This document shows positions 26,337 through 34,856 of a stretch of 52,729 nucleotides of DNA, one piece after another (position 1 is the first letter of the stretch; every line of letters starts with the position of its first letter). The notes below the pieces were generated by a model. That model saw only the letters and a program-made list of their open reading frames with translations. It made no database searches and had not been told where the DNA came from. The stretch comes from Saprospira grandis DSM 2844 (GTDB lineage: Bacteria; Bacteroidota; Bacteroidia; Chitinophagales; Saprospiraceae): contig CAMDAB010000009.1 of assembly GCA_945888475.1 (NCBI GenBank), positions 1 to 52,729 on the forward strand, written 5' to 3'. The translations under genes were made by a program, and so were the position numbers.

Positions 26337-28772
26337 ATGTATCGCAATCTGACGCGTTTAACATGCCTATTTTTGTTTTTTGGCTTTTGTGCAAAACTCG
26401 TGGCACAGATTCCGTCTATTCCAATGATCGACCCTACTAGGGTCAGTGGCGAAAAACCTATTCTTCCCGACGCAGAAGCAAAAACTGAAAATTCAGAAAA
26501 AGCCAATACGATGAAATCTGCTGAGGATAAGACCAAAGCAGACATAGAAGCTGATAAAGAAAAACTCAAAAAGGATGAGGACGAAAAGGAAATTTTGGCA
26601 AAAAAACGACTTTCTACCTTACCTGAAGCTAAAATCTGGGGACAAAATTTCTTCAGAGATCAAAGTATTTCGCTTTTTGACAGAACACGCGACCTTCGTG
26701 CTTTGCCAAGTTATTTACTTAACTCCGGAGATGAACTGAGTGTAACGGTCTGGGGAGTGGTCGATTTTAGCAAAGCAGTTACAATAGGACTAGATGGTTA
26801 TATTGACCTTTCAATACCTGAATTAATGGTACCTAGACTCTACGTCAAAGGTATGAAATTTGGCGATGTCCAGGAAGCGATCAAAGAAAGGCTAGCCAAT
26901 CATATGAATATGAGGAGTTCATTTATTGATGTGCAGCTTAATTATTCAAGAAATATTACGATAAATATTACTGGCGAAGTTTTTAATCCAGGTAGTTACA
27001 GTATACCCGCAGTGAACACAGCATTTAATGCACTTGTGGCTGCTGCAGGACCAAGCCAGATAGGTAGTGTCCGCAATATTAAGGTGGTGAGCAGCAATAA
27101 AGCGACTCGAATTCTTGACATTTACAAGTTTGCTACAAATCCAAATATTGCCGATGAGTTTTTTATGAGCAATAATGACTACATATTTGTACCATTAGCC
27201 GGCAGGGTCGTTGATGTAAAAGGATCTGTTAAAAGACCTTTCTCCTATGAGTTAATTGATGATGAAAACCTAAAAGATGTTCTGCTCTATGCAGGAGGTT
27301 TATCTGCCGATGCTTATCTCAGAAATATTCAGGTGCGACGTTATTCGAATAATGAAGAATCTATCATAGATATTGATTTGGCTGAACTTTTAAAATCCAA
27401 TAAAGATTTTACCCTTCTGAATGGAGACATCATTACAGTTTCGCCAATAAAAGAGGCATATACAAATTATGTAACTATACAAGGCGCCGTAAAACTACCG
27501 GGCGAGTATGAACTTAAACCTAGTATCAAAATAAAAGATATTCTTCAACAGTCCGGAATCATGATATCTGCAGTAAAAGACAGGATTTATGTTAAAAGGA
27601 TTCAACCGGATTTCTCCATTAAATACATCAACCTGAATGTAGACAGCGTGATGAATGATGAAAACAGTGAATCAAATATACTTTTAAGAGCTTTGGACGA
27701 TATCGAAGTTAAATTCAAATCTGATTTTGTTGACAAATATAATTTAAAACTGGATGGGGCTGTCAGAAAACCCGGCATGTACCTCCATAGTGACAGTCTT
27801 AGTCTGGCCGATCTGATTTATTTAGGCAATGGCATCAAGAATGAAGCAGCTTTGAGTTTTATTGAAATATCAAGAATTATTTTAAATCAGGACGGTACTA
27901 CAAAAACAGAAATACTTCAATACAAAATAGATGACAGCCTCAGAGTTGCTGGCGCTGAAATGTTTATGCTAAAACCATACGATCAGGTATTTATTCGACA
28001 GTCTAAAGGATTTGAATTGCCAAAAAATGTTGAATTAGATGGTGAAATTTACTTTCCGGGAACTTACACCATTAAGGCAAAGAATGAAAGAGTGTCGGAT
28101 TTGATTAACAGAGCAGGTGGTTTTACAGAAATTGCCTTCCTTGAAGGGGCAAAACTTTACAGAAAGGATGAAGGATATGTTATTCTGAATTTGGCAGAGG
28201 TTAAAAAAGATACTAATTCAAGATTTAATTACTTTCTAAAAGAAGGGGATAAAATAACGGTGCCTAAGATTAAAGATCTGGTTTCGATTGCTGGAAGAAT
28301 AAACCATCCGTATGTAAAAGAAAAATCTGAGATTCAAGAAATTGAATTAAAAGTTAAACTTTTAAAACTTCAGACCGAAATTGAGAAAGAAGAATTGCTT
28401 GCTTATGACAAAATTGAACAGATGAAAAATCCGGATAAGGTAAATGTGCCTTACCACAAAAAAAAATCGGCAACTTTCTATCTTAAAAAATATGCAGGTG
28501 GGATTGACAGAATTAACGGTGGCAGAAAAAAACATATTTATGTAAGATATGCTGATGGTTCTGTACAAAAAACCAAAAGCTTTTTATGCTTTAAAAAACA
28601 TCCAAAAGTTGAAAAGGGCGCAATGGTTTATGTTGACTCTCGTACAAGACTTAAAAAGCAAAGAGAGCCTAGAAAAGCAATCGATTGGCAGACGACCATC
28701 AGAGATACCTTTGCAATATTGACTTCCGGACTTACGATTTACGCATTGATCAGAGCAGCTACTGCTCCATAA
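26337..28772 (+). CDS. Multi-SLBB polysaccharide export outer-membrane protein (Wza-like)
   Basis: An 811-residue secreted protein, with a signal peptide (about residues 1-22, ending LVAQ). A charged Lys/Glu segment follows (about 40-90), then the poly-saccharide export domain (LNSGDELSVTVWGVVD... at about 125) and a series of SLBB-type beta-grasp repeats marked by GEVFNPGSYSI, VDVKGSVKRPFSYEL, ITIQGAVKLPGEYEL-like, LDGAVRKPGMYL, and LDGEIYFPGTYTI. The end bears a membrane helix (FAILTSGLTIYALI). Such long forms are common in Bacteroidota and form the export channel for capsule or exopolysaccharide. It is followed 11 bases later by the chain-length protein. Confidence 0.87.
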   Translation: MYRNLTRLTCLFLFFGFCAKLVAQIPSIPMIDPTRVSGEKPILPDAEAKTENSEKANTMKSAEDKTKADIEADKEKLKKDEDEKEILAKKRLSTLPEAKIWGQNFFRDQSISLFDRTRDLRALPSYLLNSGDELSVTVWGVVDFSKAVTIGLDGYIDLSIPELMVPRLYVKGMKFGDVQEAIKERLANHMNMRSSFIDVQLNYSRNITINITGEVFNPGSYSIPAVNTAFNALVAAAGPSQIGSVRNIKVVSSNKATRILDIYKFATNPNIADEFFMSNNDYIFVPLAGRVVDVKGSVKRPFSYELIDDENLKDVLLYAGGLSADAYLRNIQVRRYSNNEESIIDIDLAELLKSNKDFTLLNGDIITVSPIKEAYTNYVTIQGAVKLPGEYELKPSIKIKDILQQSGIMISAVKDRIYVKRIQPDFSIKYINLNVDSVMNDENSESNILLRALDDIEVKFKSDFVDKYNLKLDGAVRKPGMYLHSDSLSLADLIYLGNGIKNEAALSFIEISRIILNQDGTTKTEILQYKIDDSLRVAGAEMFMLKPYDQVFIRQSKGFELPKNVELDGEIYFPGTYTIKAKNERVSDLINRAGGFTEIAFLEGAKLYRKDEGYVILNLAEVKKDTNSRFNYFLKEGDKITVPKIKDLVSIAGRINHPYVKEKSEIQEIELKVKLLKLQTEIEKEELLAYDKIEQMKNPDKVNVPYHKKKSATFYLKKYAGGIDRINGGRKKHIYVRYADGSVQKTKSFLCFKKHPKVEKGAMVYVDSRTRLKKQREPRKAIDWQTTIRDTFAILTSGLTIYALIRAATAP

Positions 28773-28783
28773 AAACGCTAATT

Positions 28784-29938
28784 ATGCAAGATAATGAAAA
28801 AAGTTCCCTTAATATTCTAAGGCTACTAAAATCATATGGCTGGGAATTGTTGAAATTTTCATGGCTCATAGCTATTGTTGCTTTGTTGCTGGGTTTTTAC
28901 ATGTACCGTTCAAAAAAAATAATTCCCATTGATTATGCAGCTTATCTATCCTTTTCCATCAATGAAAACTCGGGGGCAGACCAGGGATTTCTACAACAGG
29001 TTTTAGGCGGTGTAGCTTCTTTGAATATGATTGATGCTGACATGGGACTTGGGACGGGCAATAACAGCATGGCTATGTTGCAAGAACTTTTAAAAACCAG
29101 ACGAACCATGGAGTTGGTGCTTTTTAAAAAAGTTTCACTACCCGATAAAAACGGAAAGTTAAAAAAGGACTTTTTTATACATCATTATCTCGACTTGTGC
29201 GGCATTAGGGACAAATGGAAAAAGGACAAGAATCCCTTGCAAAAGATTGTTTTCACGCATGACAGTGTTCCGCTTTTTAGCAGAGAACAAAATGCTGTAT
29301 TGGGCTTTGCGCACATGAACCTTTCGAAAAAACAATTATCAGATAATTTGAGTAAAGCCGGTATACTAACCCTAAAATTCAAATCGGTTAATGAGCAATT
29401 TTCCTACAATTTTTTAAGAACCTTTTACGACGAACTCAATACTTATTACACTTTCAAATCAATTGAAAAACAACAGCGAATTTACAAGGCAGCCTTAGCA
29501 AGAAGAGACTCTTTGGAAAAAGAGATGGACATAGCTGAAAAAGAATATATAAGTTATTTAAACACACACAATCTCGCTGCCATGGGTCAACATGCCGAAG
29601 AAATTGAAATTCAATATCTTGGCCGTAAACTAAGCGGTGAAATGGAAGCTTATTTTATGGCTATCAGAAATGTAGAAACCGCCAAAATTGCGCTCGAACA
29701 ACATACGCCTTTGCTTCAGGAAATTGACAGGCCTATGTTTCCACTTGGCAAAGAAGTACCAAATGCCTTCGCTGCGCTGCTGATGGGTATTTTTTTAGGG
29801 GCTTTTTTAGGTACAATTGCAGTACTTGGAAGGAAGGCCTATTTCGATTTTATAGTGAATAAAAAGCCATTTTTTCAAAGTGCGGAAATTATTGAAAAAA
29901 CTGAAGGCGACCATAATCAAACATTGCCACAACCATAA
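28784..29938 (+). CDS. Wzz-like polysaccharide chain-length/co-polymerase protein
   Basis: A 384-residue inner-membrane protein with the layout of the Wzz/PCP family: an N-terminal helix (LLKFSWLIAIVALLLGFYMY, about residues 19-38), a long periplasmic region with a coiled coil (RRDSLEKEMDIAEKEYISYL), and a C-terminal helix (AFAALLMGIFLGAFLGTIAVLG) followed by a short cytoplasmic tail. The proline-containing segment before the last helix (DRPMFPLGKEVPN) is typical. There is no fused tyrosine kinase. The ATG at 28784 is preferred over a start inside the preceding gene. It is the last gene of the operon before a terminator. Confidence 0.8.
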   Translation: MQDNEKSSLNILRLLKSYGWELLKFSWLIAIVALLLGFYMYRSKKIIPIDYAAYLSFSINENSGADQGFLQQVLGGVASLNMIDADMGLGTGNNSMAMLQELLKTRRTMELVLFKKVSLPDKNGKLKKDFFIHHYLDLCGIRDKWKKDKNPLQKIVFTHDSVPLFSREQNAVLGFAHMNLSKKQLSDNLSKAGILTLKFKSVNEQFSYNFLRTFYDELNTYYTFKSIEKQQRIYKAALARRDSLEKEMDIAEKEYISYLNTHNLAAMGQHAEEIEIQYLGRKLSGEMEAYFMAIRNVETAKIALEQHTPLLQEIDRPMFPLGKEVPNAFAALLMGIFLGAFLGTIAVLGRKAYFDFIVNKKPFFQSAEIIEKTEGDHNQTLPQP

Positions 29939-29960
29939 GATAAACTACTAAACAAAAAAA

Positions 29961-29996
29961 ACAGGGCAGCAAAAAGGTGTTGTCCTGTTTTTTTTA
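29961..29996. terminator. Terminator between the export operon and pgk
   Basis: ACAGGGCAGC pairs with GTGTTGTCCTGT across a short A-rich loop (two G-U pairs) and is followed by a run of T. An A-run on the other side could serve the convergent gapA-pgk transcript, with a weaker stem on that strand. Confidence 0.75.
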
Positions 29997-30015
29997 TGCT
30001 TTTTTTAGTAAAAAC

Positions 30016-31227
30016 CTATAAGCCTATTGCCTCCACACCTGGTAATGTGTTGCCCTGAAGGTACTCCAGCGTAGCGCCCCCTCCGGTTGACACATGGCTT
30101 ACAAGATCTGATTTTCCAGACTGATTCAAAGCAGAAACAGAATCGCCGCCGCCAACCAATGAAAAAGCACCTTTTTGGGTAGCAATTGCAACTGCATCGG
30201 CTATTTGCATAGTTCCTGCAGCAAAATTCGACATTTCGAAAACCCCCATAGGGCCATTCCAGAGAATTGATTTAGAATTTTCTATTTCTGTTTTAAATTC
30301 AGCAGCAGCTTTGGGGCCTATATCCAAACCCATCCAACCATCGGGAATCTCGAAACTAGAAACGATTTTGACATTGGCAGAGTTATCAAATTTATCGGCA
30401 ATGATAGAATCTTGAGGAAGCAGTACTTTAACAGCTTTCGCTTTCGCTTTCGCCAAAAATTCGGATGCTACATCTAATTTATCATTTTCAACCAGAGAGT
30501 TACCAATTTTTGCCCCTTGCGCCTTCAATAAAGTATAGGCCATAGCACCCCCTATAATCAATACATCTACAATGTCAACAAGTTTATCCAAAAGTAGAAT
30601 TTTATCCGACACCTTTGCACCTCCAATAATTGCGACATAGGGTTTTTGGGGATTATGCAGCAATTTTGCGGCACTCTCCAGTTCTGCGCGCATCAAGAAA
30701 CCAAAGGCTCTTGAATTATCGTCAAAAAATCGGGCTACCGTTGCAGTTGAGGCATGTTCCCTATGCGCTGCACCGAAAGCATCGTTGATGTAAATATCGC
30801 CATAAGAGGCAAGCTCCCTTGCAAAAGCCTCATCCCCTTTCGATTCTTCCTTGTAGAAACGGGTATTCTCCAAAACAAGAATTTCCCCTGCTCTCAAGTC
30901 TGAGACCGCATTTTTTACCTTTGTTCCAATGGTATCATCTACAAATCTAAGCTCCTTTTTCAAAAGTCTACTAAGGGTTGAAACGGTATGTTTCATGGTA
31001 AATTTTTCGCGGTCGATGCTCCCGTCAGCTTTTAATTTTTTTTCGGGTCGACCAAGGTGCGACATGAGAATAAGACATGCTCCCTGATTCAGTATATAAT
31101 TAATTGTCGGCAAAGCTGCACCGATTCTGCTATCATCGGTTACATTAAAATTTGAGTCGAGCGGCACGTTGAAATCAACTCTTAAAAGCACCTTTTTGCC
31201 ACTTAGTTGAATATTTTCGAGTTTCAT
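30016..31227 (-). CDS. pgk: Phosphoglycerate kinase
   Basis: A 403-residue glycolytic kinase transferring phosphate from 1,3-bisphosphoglycerate to ADP. The N-terminal domain has KVLLRVDFNVPLD, LMSHLGRP and the ENTRFYKEE region; the C-terminal nucleotide domain has VAIIGGAKVSDKI, WNGPMGVFE and GGGDSVSALNQ, then the closing STGGGATLEYLQG. Length and motifs are standard. It starts 20 bases after gapA and is co-transcribed with it. The gene ends near the bidirectional terminator. Confidence 0.95.
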   Translation of the reverse strand: MKLENIQLSGKKVLLRVDFNVPLDSNFNVTDDSRIGAALPTINYILNQGACLILMSHLGRPEKKLKADGSIDREKFTMKHTVSTLSRLLKKELRFVDDTIGTKVKNAVSDLRAGEILVLENTRFYKEESKGDEAFARELASYGDIYINDAFGAAHREHASTATVARFFDDNSRAFGFLMRAELESAAKLLHNPQKPYVAIIGGAKVSDKILLLDKLVDIVDVLIIGGAMAYTLLKAQGAKIGNSLVENDKLDVASEFLAKAKAKAVKVLLPQDSIIADKFDNSANVKIVSSFEIPDGWMGLDIGPKAAAEFKTEIENSKSILWNGPMGVFEMSNFAAGTMQIADAVAIATQKGAFSLVGGGDSVSALNQSGKSDLVSHVSTGGGATLEYLQGNTLPGVEAIGL

Positions 31228-31247
31228 TTTAAAATAATTTTTAATAA

Positions 31248-32237
31248 TTACATGATGGCAACTTCTGCTAAACGGGCAGAATATCCGGATTCGTTATCGT
31301 ACCAAGCTGTAATTTTCAGCATATTAGCATTCAGCGTAGTAAGCCTGGCGTCGAAAATTGAAGAATGCGGATTCCCAATAATATCGGTAGAGACCAGTTC
31401 ATCTTCGGTATATTCCATTATGCCTTTAAAATGTCCTTCAGATGCTTTTTTGAAAGCCAGATTTATTTCCTCAATTGAGACAGGTGCTTGCTTTGCCACA
31501 ACAATCATTTCTACAATTGAACCAGTTACAACAGGAACCCTCATAGATGAAGCGCTCATTTTGCCCTTCAGTTCAGGAAAAATTATAGCAAGGGCATCAC
31601 CAGCACCAGTTGAGGTTGGCACTATATTCATTGCTGCAGAACGTGCCCTGCGCAAATCTTTGTGTGGGGCATCCTGCAAGTTTTGATCAGCAGTATACGC
31701 ATGCACTGTACTCATAAAAACCTGTTCAATTCCCCAATTATCCAAAACTACTTTGATGAGCGGTGCGAGGCAATTTGTGGTGCAGGAAGCATTTGAAAAA
31801 ATTGTTTCTGAGCTTTGTAATAAATGGTCATTAATACCCCGAACCACGGTACACATCTCCCCTTTTCCCGGCGCAGATACAATAACTCGTTTTGCTCCGG
31901 CTGCCAAATGTAGCGAAGCTTTCTCAACATCACGAAACACACCGGTACATTCCAATACAGCATCCACGCCCAAGGCTGCCCAAGGCAATTCTGCAGGATT
32001 TTTCATGGCATAAGTATTTAACAATTTACCGTTGATAATCAAACCGTTAGAATCAAAACTTACTGAACCTTTAAAGCTGCCCTGAGCAGAATCATATTTA
32101 AACAGGTGTGCCAAGGTTGCCACATCTGTCAGATCATTTATAGCAACAACTTCTGCATTGGGGTTATTGAGCAATTGTCTGAGTACAAGACGTCCTATTC
32201 TTCCAAAACCATTTATGGCTATTTTCTTTTTGTACAT
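31248..32237 (-). CDS. gapA: Glyceraldehyde-3-phosphate dehydrogenase, type I
   Basis: A 329-residue NAD-dependent enzyme. INGFGRIGRLVLRQ is the dinucleotide-binding start, SNASCTTNCLAP holds the active-site cysteine, and the following SVHAYT-type segment (STVHAYTADQ) has the catalytic histidine. RRARSAAMNIVPTSTGA and WYDNESGYSARL are diagnostic. The aspartate in INDLTD favours NAD over NADP. It leads the gapA-pgk operon. The 230-base gap upstream separates it from the divergent HTTM gene. Confidence 0.95.
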   Translation of the reverse strand: MYKKKIAINGFGRIGRLVLRQLLNNPNAEVVAINDLTDVATLAHLFKYDSAQGSFKGSVSFDSNGLIINGKLLNTYAMKNPAELPWAALGVDAVLECTGVFRDVEKASLHLAAGAKRVIVSAPGKGEMCTVVRGINDHLLQSSETIFSNASCTTNCLAPLIKVVLDNWGIEQVFMSTVHAYTADQNLQDAPHKDLRRARSAAMNIVPTSTGAGDALAIIFPELKGKMSASSMRVPVVTGSIVEMIVVAKQAPVSIEEINLAFKKASEGHFKGIMEYTEDELVSTDIIGNPHSSIFDARLTTLNANMLKITAWYDNESGYSARLAEVAIM

Positions 32238-32296
32238 GATATATCGTTGTATAATTTTTTAAAGTCAATGAAAGTGCAAGATTAAATAATTTTTTC

Positions 32297-32304
32297 TATA
32301 TTTG
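32297..32304 (+). promoter_or_regulatory. Candidate -7 element upstream of the HTTM operon
   Basis: TATATTTG matches TAnnTTTG but lies about 165 bases before the ATG at 32471 and has no TTG at the usual -33 position. It is the best match in this divergent gap. Confidence 0.25.
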
Positions 32305-32470
32305 ATATAGGTTCTGGCCCTAATAATCACGAACAATTCAAATCGACACGCTTATCTTAAATTTAGATCAAAACTGTAAATATAACAATAGCAAATTTAG
32401 ATTGTTCGACTAAAAAACTAATTGGAATTCATTATTAACGGCCTATGTTTCTATATCTACTTAAAACTAC

Positions 32471-33970
32471 ATGATAAACAATCCTAAGCTATCATACTTA
32501 AAGGCAGATCTCCGATCACTTAGCCTATTTAGAATAATATTGGGAATTAGCATATTATACAACCTTTACATAAAAAGCTTTTATTGTATTGAGTTTTGGG
32601 GAGCTGAACCTATTATACCAATTCCTCTTTTTCAAACATTGAATGGAGTTAATTCAATTTCAATTTTCGACTACATCCGCAATGACAATTTTGCCTATTT
32701 GTACTTTGCTGCTTCATACTTTTTTACGCTTTTATTTACATTAGGAATTAAAACAAGAATTACAACTGTTATATGTTGTTTTCTGTTTTGGAATTTGCTT
32801 CAGTCAAGTGCAACTTTTACATTTGGTTTCGATTATTACACCTTTCACTTACTGTTTCTTGCTTGCTTTCTTCCCTTGGACAGTCATTTTTTAGTAAAAA
32901 TTTTTAAAGAACAAAAAGCAATAAATGAACCCCGTTTAATTTTTTCAATACTCATCTTTTATCAGATTGCATGGATATATTTGGCCAGTGCATTTGCAAA
33001 ATATGGCGAAAGCTGGATGAATGGTTATGCCGTACAGAATATGTTGCTCGATAAATGGGCAACTACAGGTCTCGGAAAACTATTGAGTGATCAATATTGG
33101 TACTACATGCCTGCAACTTATCTGACTTTGACACTTGAATTTTCCTTGGTTTTTCTCATTTTTTTACCTTATAAATCATCATTACTCAGATTTATTGCAA
33201 GTACAATACTCTTTGTATTCCACTTAAATATTGCACTCACTTATGATGTTGGGAATTTTTCAATTTCTGGATTTGCAGCGGCGGCGCTGTTATTGCCTGC
33301 TGCTTTTTGGGATAGACTAAAAGTTCACAAAACTGCCTTTCAAAAAACTGACCTCGTAAAAAATGTATATCTTCGTCGAATCGGTCTTTATTTTTCAATT
33401 TTTGTTTTATTTGTCATTACAGTTAAAAACTTAAACTTCTGCAGCAATAACAATTTTTTTAAAGATTCTGCAATTGCAAAATCCATGAATAGTGTCTTAG
33501 CGTTTGCAAACATACCAAGTCCGATCAGGGTATCTTTCTTTAACCAACATTGGAAGATGTTTGCACCGAATCCCCCTGTAAAATCTGGTTGGCTTGCCCT
33601 GGAAGTCCAAAAAAAGGATGGGTTGACTTACGATTTTTTTAATAATCAACTAATTACAGAAGAACCTAAAATCAATTGGACCCCCAAAGGGCTTGAATTC
33701 TATCTATTGTACTATTGTAGAAATTTTGACAATCCAAATGGGAACAATGTTAAGTATAAATTATTTTTAAAATATTGGATTAAGTACATATTAAAAAAAC
33801 ATAAATATCCAATGGCTGAGATAGATAATTTAATTTTTTCAGACTATATTTACACCACTGCCAAGAAACCGCACAAAAAAAAGGTTAATTTCAGTTTGTA
33901 CAGTGCTGTCGAAATCATTAATCAGGAATTTGAAAAACCATTAGCAAATAAATCATCTTCTTTTGATTGA
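32471..33970 (+). CDS. HTTM domain membrane protein
   Basis: A 499-residue polytopic protein. The start (LSLFRIILGISILYNL) and the DYYTFHLLFLACFLPLDSHF segment match the HTTM family, membrane proteins related to vitamin K-dependent gamma-carboxylase. At least six hydrophobic helices lie between residues 15 and 320, followed by a soluble C-terminal part of about 170 residues that includes NQHWKMFAPNPP. Whether the bacterial members carboxylate anything is unknown. It leads a tight three-gene operon with a secreted LRR protein (3 bases) and a T9SS cargo protein (16 bases), so a role in processing or assembling secreted products is possible. Confidence 0.78.
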   Translation: MINNPKLSYLKADLRSLSLFRIILGISILYNLYIKSFYCIEFWGAEPIIPIPLFQTLNGVNSISIFDYIRNDNFAYLYFAASYFFTLLFTLGIKTRITTVICCFLFWNLLQSSATFTFGFDYYTFHLLFLACFLPLDSHFLVKIFKEQKAINEPRLIFSILIFYQIAWIYLASAFAKYGESWMNGYAVQNMLLDKWATTGLGKLLSDQYWYYMPATYLTLTLEFSLVFLIFLPYKSSLLRFIASTILFVFHLNIALTYDVGNFSISGFAAAALLLPAAFWDRLKVHKTAFQKTDLVKNVYLRRIGLYFSIFVLFVITVKNLNFCSNNNFFKDSAIAKSMNSVLAFANIPSPIRVSFFNQHWKMFAPNPPVKSGWLALEVQKKDGLTYDFFNNQLITEEPKINWTPKGLEFYLLYYCRNFDNPNGNNVKYKLFLKYWIKYILKKHKYPMAEIDNLIFSDYIYTTAKKPHKKKVNFSLYSAVEIINQEFEKPLANKSSSFD

Positions 33971-33973
33971 CCT

Positions 33974-34840
33974 ATGACTATCAGAATCTTCATTGTCGTT
34001 TTTTTTACTTATTTTCATGCAAACGCACAGTATGATCCTCATGGAGACTCTTGTTTTTATGAGCTGGCCTTAGCAAAAGCAAACCCCGATAAAGTAGTCT
34101 TGTTGGCACTTAACAACAATGGCTTAACAGCAGTACCAGACGATTTGCTTAAATTCAAAAATATGAGCATGCTCATTCTCCAGAACAATGAATTAAATAA
34201 GTTACCCGATTGGCTGATAAACTGCAAAAAACTAAAACATATTCACCTTACTTTCAACCAGTTTAAAGAATTTCCGGCAGTTCTGACAAAAATGCCCTGG
34301 TTGGAAACGATTGACTTAAGCTCAAATTACATAAATTTAATACCGAAAGATATTAAAAAAATTAAAGAACTCAGATATTTGTACCTGGCTTCTAATTCGA
34401 TAAAATCTTTACCGGAAGATTTTTTTCATTTAAGAAATTTAGAAGATATTCAGTTTAGAGAAAACCTAATTGAGGAAATGCCAAAATCAATTGGTAATTT
34501 AAAAAAATTGTTAAAAATTTGTTTTGCCAAAAATAAACTGGCATCAGTACCAAAAGAACTTGGGAAATTAAAAAAATTGTACTACATCTCTTTATTCAAT
34601 AATAAATTAGAAAAAATTCCATACGAAATTTGCAACCTTAAGTCCTTAAATTACGTAAACATTCTGGGTAATAATTTAAAAAATCTACCTGAATGCATTT
34701 TTGAGCTCCCAAAATTAGATGTTATCAATGCCGGAGACAATCATTACACCATAGAAACAATAAAACTTTATAATTCAAAAATCAAAGAAGGAAAAAACTA
34801 TTTTTTTGAACCACACATGAACGAAAGCTATTTTCACTAA
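33974..34840 (+). CDS. Secreted leucine-rich-repeat protein
   Basis: A 288-residue protein with a signal peptide (MTIRIFIVVFFTYFHANAQ). From about residue 40 nearly the whole chain is regular 23-residue LRR units of the bacterial/plant-like type: LTAVPDDLLKFKNMSMLILQ, LNKLPDWLINCKKLKHIHLT, LASVPKELGKLKKLYYISLF, and so on, about nine in all. These form a solenoid for binding proteins. There is no T9SS sorting domain, so it is probably periplasmic or released. Three bases after the HTTM gene. Confidence 0.82.
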   Translation: MTIRIFIVVFFTYFHANAQYDPHGDSCFYELALAKANPDKVVLLALNNNGLTAVPDDLLKFKNMSMLILQNNELNKLPDWLINCKKLKHIHLTFNQFKEFPAVLTKMPWLETIDLSSNYINLIPKDIKKIKELRYLYLASNSIKSLPEDFFHLRNLEDIQFRENLIEEMPKSIGNLKKLLKICFAKNKLASVPKELGKLKKLYYISLFNNKLEKIPYEICNLKSLNYVNILGNNLKNLPECIFELPKLDVINAGDNHYTIETIKLYNSKIKEGKNYFFEPHMNESYFH

Positions 34841-34856
34841 TTCCTAAACCTTTTTT